64,000 nt of DNA from Callorhinus ursinus (taxonomy: Eukaryota > Chordata > Mammalia > Carnivora > Otariidae): the NCBI RefSeq assembly GCF_003265705.1, contig NW_020312849.1, forward strand, positions 1,212,824 to 1,276,823. Direction: 5' to 3'. Of this stretch, positions 1-64,000 are shown in pieces. Position numbers and translations under genes: made by a program. The notes beneath the pieces are model-generated. The model ran no database searches and had not been told where the DNA came from. It saw only the letters and a program-made list of their open reading frames with translations. Each line of letters starts with the position of its first letter. Within the stretch, counting starts at the first letter, position 1.

Positions 1-694
1 AATTTACTGCCAAGATGTACAGTCAGACCAGACAAGAATATCCTAATAACTGAAAAATTTAAAAAGTGGTTCGGAGCACAGCTACATGAACAACAGCAAG
101 TGTAATATCAGTTGAAGTGCCTCCAGTGCCAAGGCGGCAACACATTAGTCTCAGGAGGCAGGTGCAGGCACCACTGGTGGTCAAGGTACAAGTATGCAAA
201 CTGCCTTCAGGGGGTTTTCTTACCATAAAGTTTGCTATGTTTATAATGGTGTTTATAATGGCCTCTGATGAGAAATAATGTGGATAAACAAATAAACAAG
301 CAGGCAAAGCAAAACAAAACAAAGGACCAGTACAAAACTATGATGAAAGTACTGCTCTGAAGGCACAAAGACAAAATTGGTAAAAACTAGGTGGCTTTTC
401 CAGATTCTCTCTGCTGTGACTTCAGATCTTCCGTCTCTTTGCTTGGAATAAATGCCTCATGGTTAATTTTTAAAAACTGAAATTATTAAAGACATTTTTA
501 AATGTATAGAATAAAAGTGACTTTTAAATTAGTAATTTAGAAGTTTCTCTCTTTTTTTTTTTGGTAAAAGGAAGTAACAATTCCCACCCTCTGTAGTTTT
601 TAGAAGGATTGCTTGAGATGAGGTATGTACCTGAGAAACGCTCCAGATCAACCTTCTGCCCCCCCATTCCTGCCGCCACCCCCCGGATGAGGAA

Positions 695-820
695 GACCGG
701 TAGAACCATCTGACCATAAACTCCATGGAGGCAGGGATTTGGGCCTATCTGTTCACTGTTGTTCCCAGAGCTTAGCCAACGCCTGCATATAGTAGGTGCT
801 TAATTAACGTCTGTCAAACA
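695..820 (+). repeat. L2 3' tail
   Basis: 'aaactccatggaggcaggga' and 'catatagtaggtgcttaatt' match the L2 3' end pattern. Confidence 0.6.
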
Positions 821-1308
821 GTCCAGTAATCGAGTTTTAAAAGAAAAATACAGATTACTAGAAGAGAGTATTACAGCCCAAGACAGATAAGAAATAAAGT
901 CAGGTGTCTAGGCCTAATCAGTTACATCCCAAGGTCTTAAGGGAACTTAAAAATGTGAGAATGTGTCTTGTCCACAGTGACAACTCAATGTATTTAAAGA
1001 TGAGGCTAAACAAAACTATTCTCAGCAAGTGGTAAAAAGTCATAGAAAAAAAAAAAAGAAATGATAAACTATATCTTCAAATTATATGACCATCAAGTTG
1101 TTGTGGATATTGGGTAGATTCTAGAAGGAATGAACACATAGATAATATATGAACAATTGAAAAAGAGTCCACGATCAACAGTGACTAACAATGGCTCTCT
1201 TAAAACAAATGATGGAAACAAACCATTTTTCCTTTTTTGATAGGATTGGCATAATATCTGGATTTCAACAATTAATGAGGGGAGCTGATCTATGAAAGGA
1301 AGCTGATG

Positions 1309-1430
1309 GAGCACCTGGCTGTCTTAGTTGGAACATGTGACTCTTGGTCTCGGAGTTTTGAGTTCAAGCCCCATGTTCGATGTAGAGATTACTTAAAAAA
1401 TAAAATCTTCAAACAAACAAAAGAAAAGAA
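1309..1430 (+). repeat. CAN-SINE (older copy)
   Basis: Head 'gcacctggctgtcttagttgg' and the 'gttcaagccccatgttcgat' segment, followed by 'agagattacttaaaaaataa' and an A-rich tail. This is the older, shorter SINE form. A short direct repeat around 'aagctgat' flanks it on both sides. Confidence 0.8.
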
Positions 1431-2752
1431 AGCTGATTGTGAAAATCTGTGCGGAGTGGTGATGCAATAGTGATGTGAATCTGAAGGGAAGTCTATAGCA
1501 GGTTCTTTACCTGACCCAGCCTTACTCAATATTTATCGATCACTTGGATAAAAGACACAAAAGGCATATTCACAAAATGCATAGATCACACAAAGTAGGT
1601 ACGGATATTTGGTATGTTGGAATACAAAAATCTAGATTTCATCAGTTTCATGGGGCTGGAATAGAAGTGTGACAAAAAATTCCAGGTCCTACAATTTAGG
1701 TTAGAAAAAATAGTTGGACATAGGTGACAAGCAATCCACGGAAAGGGAAGTGAGGGGTTGCATCAGTCAGCAGTGAGATGGGGCCATGGGGAGTGGTTCT
1801 CACCAGGGGCGATGCTGACCCTAGCAGACCTTTGGCAAGGTCCGGAGACAGGTTTGGTCACCACAGCTGGGAAGGGGTGGTTGTCGGGCACAACTGGCAT
1901 CTAGAGCCCCCAACGACAGCAAGCTGTTTGGCCCAAGATGTCTACAGTGTGGAAGCTGGACGTGTGCTGCCCTAGAAGAGAAGAGTGAACTCACAACACA
2001 CAGACAGTCACGTAGGCACAGACTTGTTGAACAAAGGGCCCTGGCCGTCCAGATAAAGATCAGGACCAGTCCTTGGTCCACTATCTACCTTGCTGGTGAA
2101 GTCCTCTCTGGGTATCAGTGTATCAGAGGGATATAGATAGACTGGTGTGATTAGAGCAGAACCATGAGGCTGCACTGGTCTGGGACCAATATCGCATGAG
2201 GAATAGGAAGAAGAACCCGGAGAACAAACTTCCACAGGCTGTGGGTGAGAGTGGACAGGGCAGGTGACTGTAAGGTATGAAGGGCTCTCAAGGAAGCAGC
2301 AGTTACGCTCACTCCATGTTGTTCCAAGAGGCAACACTAAGCCTATTATGTAGAAAGCAATACATTAGTAATAACTACGAATATTGTAATTTTAAATTAT
2401 CTTTATACTTATCAAACTTATACATTCTGAAACTGCATATTATGTAATTGTCTCTTAGTATTCTCATAATGATAATGATAAAACTAGTAATATAAGTTTT
2501 TAGTTCCTATTGATGCTTAGCCCATGGAATGAATGACCTTCTCCATTTCCATAAACTTTTCAAGCTTGAGGATAGAATCACTTCTTAGGGATAGTGTGTC
2601 TATTCTGTCAGGTATGTTTTAAAGGAAATTCTTATGTTGGATAGGAGAATTGACTAGACTATCTCTAGGATTTGGGGGCTGGAAGATCTAGGGCTTCAGA
2701 ACCTGAGCTGGTTCTATTTCACACACAGCTGGTTTCCTACCATAAGCATTTA

Positions 2753-2946
2753 TTTCTAAAGATTTTATTTATTTATTTGAGAGAAAGAATGAGAGAGAGA
2801 GAGCACATGAGAGGGAAGAGGGTCAGAGGGAGAAGCAGACTCCCCGCTGAGCAGGGAGCCCGATGCGGGACTCGATCCCGGGACTCCAGGATCATGACCT
2901 GAGCCGAAGGCAGTCACTTAACCAACTGAGCCACCCAGGCACCCAT
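2753..2946 (-). repeat. CAN-SINE, young, 17-bp target-site duplication
   Basis: Full-length reverse copy, from 'aagattttatttatttattt' to 'ccacccaggcaccc'. A perfect 17-bp duplication 'cctaccataagcattta' lies at 2736-2752 and 2947-2963. Diagnostic 'cccgggactccaggatcatg' places it in the same subfamily as the copy at 24877. Confidence 0.95.
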
Positions 2947-4207
2947 CCTACCATAAGCATTTAAAACCAGGGGTGGCTTTTAAGGAAAACACCTTGATAC
3001 AATCTTCTGATCTGTACCCACATCAAGTTCTAAATTGTATCAGAATTGCCAAGAATTAGTACAGTCCAAACACATGCTAATAAGCCCGGCCAGTTGGAAC
3101 AAAATGAACTAAAAGACAACACTATTTACAAAAGCAATGTAAGCATTGCAAAATTATCTGAAATTCTGACCACCACGTGAGCCAGAAGAAGAGCCCTGGC
3201 CAAAATATACTTGTGAAAAAAATAAACTGAGCCGAACAAGATTTGGAAGAATGCCCTCTTTTAAAAAGTGCATCATTAAATATATCTTCCATTCGTTTAA
3301 TAAGGCAATTATTTATTGTCACATTTTGGATGTGTTAAAGAACACATTTTTATCTAGTAACAGTTCTATTGCATGCTTCTAAGAGAAATGCTCATTTTCA
3401 ATACACACAATTGCCCAAATTTCTTCAATTACGGTGACTTCATTCTCGTGTGGAATTACCAGCCAAAATTTGTCTTCTTTCATCAACATCCAGTCTTATT
3501 ATAAGAAAATAGCTCCAATTTTTAAAATATAATAGAGCATATTTGCCTAATTGTTATGTCTAGAGCATTTTTATAAAACAAGTTCTAGGTAAAATAATAC
3601 GAACAGTGAGTGTAATCATTGTCTAATACCTTAAAATTAGGTATATGAAATATTGAAGGCCCCTAAGAACCAAGGAAAGGACAAGAATAAATCAGATCGA
3701 AGGCCAGTCACAATGATGAGGACCAGGCAGGACAATGGAACAGTCCCCAACTGGTGTCCCTTGTGGGAATGAGGCCCTTGTGTTCTGTGATACCATTCCT
3801 AACTACAGTAGATAAATGACCACCCCAGGCTTAGGGCTTTCCCAGAAATATGAAAAGTGAAACAAACAAAAAAAATATGAAAAGGAAAACAAAACAAAAA
3901 AATATTGTGAACACCATCCGCCCTCGCCCAAATCCCTGAAAGCAAAATGAAAACAAAACAAACAACAAGAAGTCACACAAAAGCAGGGGAATGAGATGAA
4001 ACCGAGGAGATCGGCTTGGCCCTCACATCAGTAAGAGGGGACCATTGGTGGTTGGTTAGGAGCAGCTGATGATTTTGAGGGCACAGCATGGGAAACCAGC
4101 ACCTGGGCCCCAGAGGGCCCCCCGCCCCGCCTGCATCCACAGGAGGTCGGGCGGCTGGGAGAGAACGGAAGCCAATTTGGGAGAGGTTAGCGGCGGGAGG
4201 TCTTCAC

Positions 4208-62243
<58,036 letters not shown>

Positions 62244-62782
62244 CTGTGGAAAAGAAGCACAAAGAAAGTCAGATTAGACAGAGCGTCAGAGACTGTGAAC
62301 CAAACACCTGAAGGGGATTCCAGACTGAAAGTATTAGCTAGACTCTGAGTGACCCCTGCACAATGTTTAACCCATCCCCTGACAGATGCTGATTTTCACT
62401 TGTTTCTGGAATTACAGGATGCCCCTGGGTGTTTACTCCTGAATAGTGTCCCCCCCCCCATTTTAAAGATGTCCATGATAGACCGTTTCAAAGTGACCTT
62501 TAAAAACCATCTCTACCTCTCCCCCTACTATCCTGGCCCTCACTCTCCTTCAGTGTCTTTTTATTTACCCAAAATATTAGTACAATGCCACTGCCTGCCT
62601 TCCTGCTACCACCTCTACCATTCCCTGCTCTCTCCAGCCCAAATCTCTTCCCTCCTCGTCCACTCCCTCCAGACCTGCAGACAGAAGCGACTTTCTAAAA
62701 CTGCTCAGAACAGGCAGACAGCAGCAGGAACCACAGGGGACAGAGAGCAAGGAACAACACTGGTTTCTACACAACTCTTTCT

Positions 62783-62969
62783 TTTTTAAGATATATTTTT
62801 AAAAAAGATTTTACTTATTTCAGAGAGAGAGCGTAAGCGGGGGGAAGGGTGGAAGAAGCAGGTTCCCCACTGAGCAGGGAGCCCTACATGGGGCTTGATC
62901 CCAGGACCCTGAGATCATGACCTGAGCTGAAGGCAGACACTTAACTGACCGAGCCACTCAGGCGTCCCC
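62783..62969 (-). repeat. CAN-SINE
   Basis: Reverse copy. Duplication acacaact[c/a]tttct at 62769-62782 and 62970-62983. Confidence 0.92.
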
Positions 62970-63874
62970 ACACAACTATTTCTAAGACACCTTTCTTCCT
63001 GAGTTCCTCAAGATGGAGAATCCTTCAAGCTCTATGTTTCATCTCAACACCTAATTTATGGCCCCTTTATTGAGCACTTACAAAGTTCCTCTACTTTTCT
63101 ATTTCCTCCAAAGCCTGAATTCCTTTGAAAGCATTACAAAGTAGTCAACCTAAAGTGGAATGGTGAACTTATAGGACACTATCTGATAAGCACCCTCTGG
63201 AACTTCACCCCTCTTGCCTGCCCCCTGTGTTCATATAATCACAATGAGGTCGAGGCCGGCAGCAATTTTAGCAGTTTCTCACAGTCTACCCACCCATGGT
63301 TAGTCAGCTTCTAAATCAAGATTCAAAAGTCTGTTTAAACGTCTATGTTTGTCACACTATAGTTTTACCTAATAGATACAATAGTTCCCTTTTCTCCTCC
63401 TTTGTACAAAATACCTGAAGGAAATGACAGGTGTTAATGACCAAGGCTGATGGCTGCCTTTCAATCACCCCAAACATCCTTGGATAGACCATGCAATTTT
63501 GAACATAGAAACTTTTTTGTTAAATCATCTGTTGGGTTTTTCTCCCATGTACGTGGGTATTTCATCTCTTTCCACTCAGAATCTAAGTACCTCAAGGGAT
63601 TGTATGATATCTCTCTTTTTCTTTCATTATACTCTCTGCCACTATCATAACCACCATCAGACCCAGCCTAGCACTCATTATCCCAGAGGTGATCAACAGA
63701 CACTCACTCTTCAGCCCAGAGAGTTTCCTTAAAATGAGTTGTTGCTGTCTGTCATGGCCACAAACCACAGCCAAATCCCAGAAGAGACACATAAAATAAT
63801 GCTATTGTTCACAAGGGAAACTGATGAGAAAAACCTTAATAAATGAGTAAATAAGCAAATGAACAAATAAATAC

Positions 63875-64000
63875 ACCCTAACGCTTACTGAGTACTTACT
63901 ATGTTTCAGACACCGTGTCAAGTATTTTGTACATATATTTTCTTGTTTGCTATTTACAATAACCCATGAGGTAGGTACTATTGTTTTCTCAATTTTCAGT
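63875..64000 (-). repeat. MIR, cut by window end
   Basis: 'gagtacttactatgtttcag' to 'cccatgaggtaggtactatt', reverse MIR running off the edge. Confidence 0.8.

Larger units (their letters stand above)
1..4207 (-). other. FAM13A: FAM13A intron downstream of e13 (runs off left edge)
   Basis: Contains two CAN-SINEs (about 1309-1430 and 2753-2946) and a short L2-like tail (about 695-820). The remaining stretches (1-690, 830-1300, 1440-2735, 2965-4207) are AT-rich or mixed sequence in which I recognise no gene or repeat. About 4080-4207 is GC-richer next to e13. Reading frames here are short and not gene-like. Confidence 0.8.
62244..64000 (-). other. FAM13A: FAM13A intron upstream of e1 (runs off right edge)
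   Basis: Contains a CAN-SINE (62783-62969) and an MIR piece cut by the window end (about 63875-64000). 62244-62780 and 62985-63870 hold no element or exon that I recognise. In particular I do not find the MACEIM... start exon of the short isoform. Confidence 0.75.

Noticed and set aside
2672..2902. Plus-strand 76-codon ORF containing EREREHMRGKRVRGRSRL
   Set aside because: It is a translation of a reverse CAN-SINE. The same peptide pattern recurs at 16.0, 16.3, 23.1, 41.9 and 53.8 kb, always within a SINE.
1..4207. Search for the next 3' coding exon of FAM13A (acidic EEEEGSEDD-type start)
   Set aside because: No minus-strand stretch here matches; the exon must lie outside the window.
62244..64000. 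Search for the short-isoform start exon upstream of e1
   Set aside because: No matching start codon context or peptide was found on the minus strand up to the edge.

Overview
This window is nuclear DNA from a carnivoran mammal. The strongest clue is the repeat content: I count 24 tRNA-derived CAN-SINE (SINEC) copies, recognisable by the 'gcctgggtggctcag' head and the 'caaataaataaataaaatctt' tail. There are also carnivore-type L1 3' ends. None of the SINEs looks like the canid SINEC_Cf type, so I infer a non-canid caniform (bear, seal or mustelid group). This is inference, not a species call. There is no prokaryotic or organellar sequence, and no rRNA, tRNA gene or CRISPR array.

The whole window lies inside one gene, FAM13A (family with sequence similarity 13 member A), read on the minus strand. 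Thirteen coding exons can be placed, with GT/AG boundaries and reading phases that all agree. They join into one open frame of 1,594 bases (531 whole codons plus the last base of an incoming codon). In transcript order (high to low coordinate) they are called e1 (62202-62243) to e13 (4208-4291). They encode the middle of the long protein, from just after the start of the short isoform to the KEIK segment. The N-terminal RhoGAP exons lie to the right of the window and the C-terminal coiled-coil exons to the left. No promoter, UTR, start codon or stop codon of the gene is present.

Layout: 1-4207 intron; e13 and e12 (4.2-6.3 kb); a 7.8 kb intron with an MLT1/MST-type LTR and an old L1 tail; the dense cluster e11-e7 (14.1-17.9 kb); an 8.8 kb intron; e6 (26.8 kb) with a (CA)n tract and a 10-N assembly gap next to it; a 9.5 kb intron with a Tigger-like DNA transposon and an unexplained GC-rich block; e5 and e4 (36.4-36.9 kb); a 14.3 kb intron rich in L2; e3 (51.3 kb); a 7.8 kb intron with an LTR and the longest L1 piece; e2 (59.3 kb); e1 (62.2 kb); then intron to the right edge.

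I saw no undescribed multi-gene system. The most interesting observation is a 15-bp-duplicated L1 tail inserted 18 bp from the 3' splice site of e4. It displaced the presumed old branch point by about 200 bp and supplies a new branch-like CTGAC and a C-rich tract at the same distance. The encoded protein also carries an overlapping Akt-type and 14-3-3 mode-1 motif in e10. Human comparisons are from memory; no search was run.
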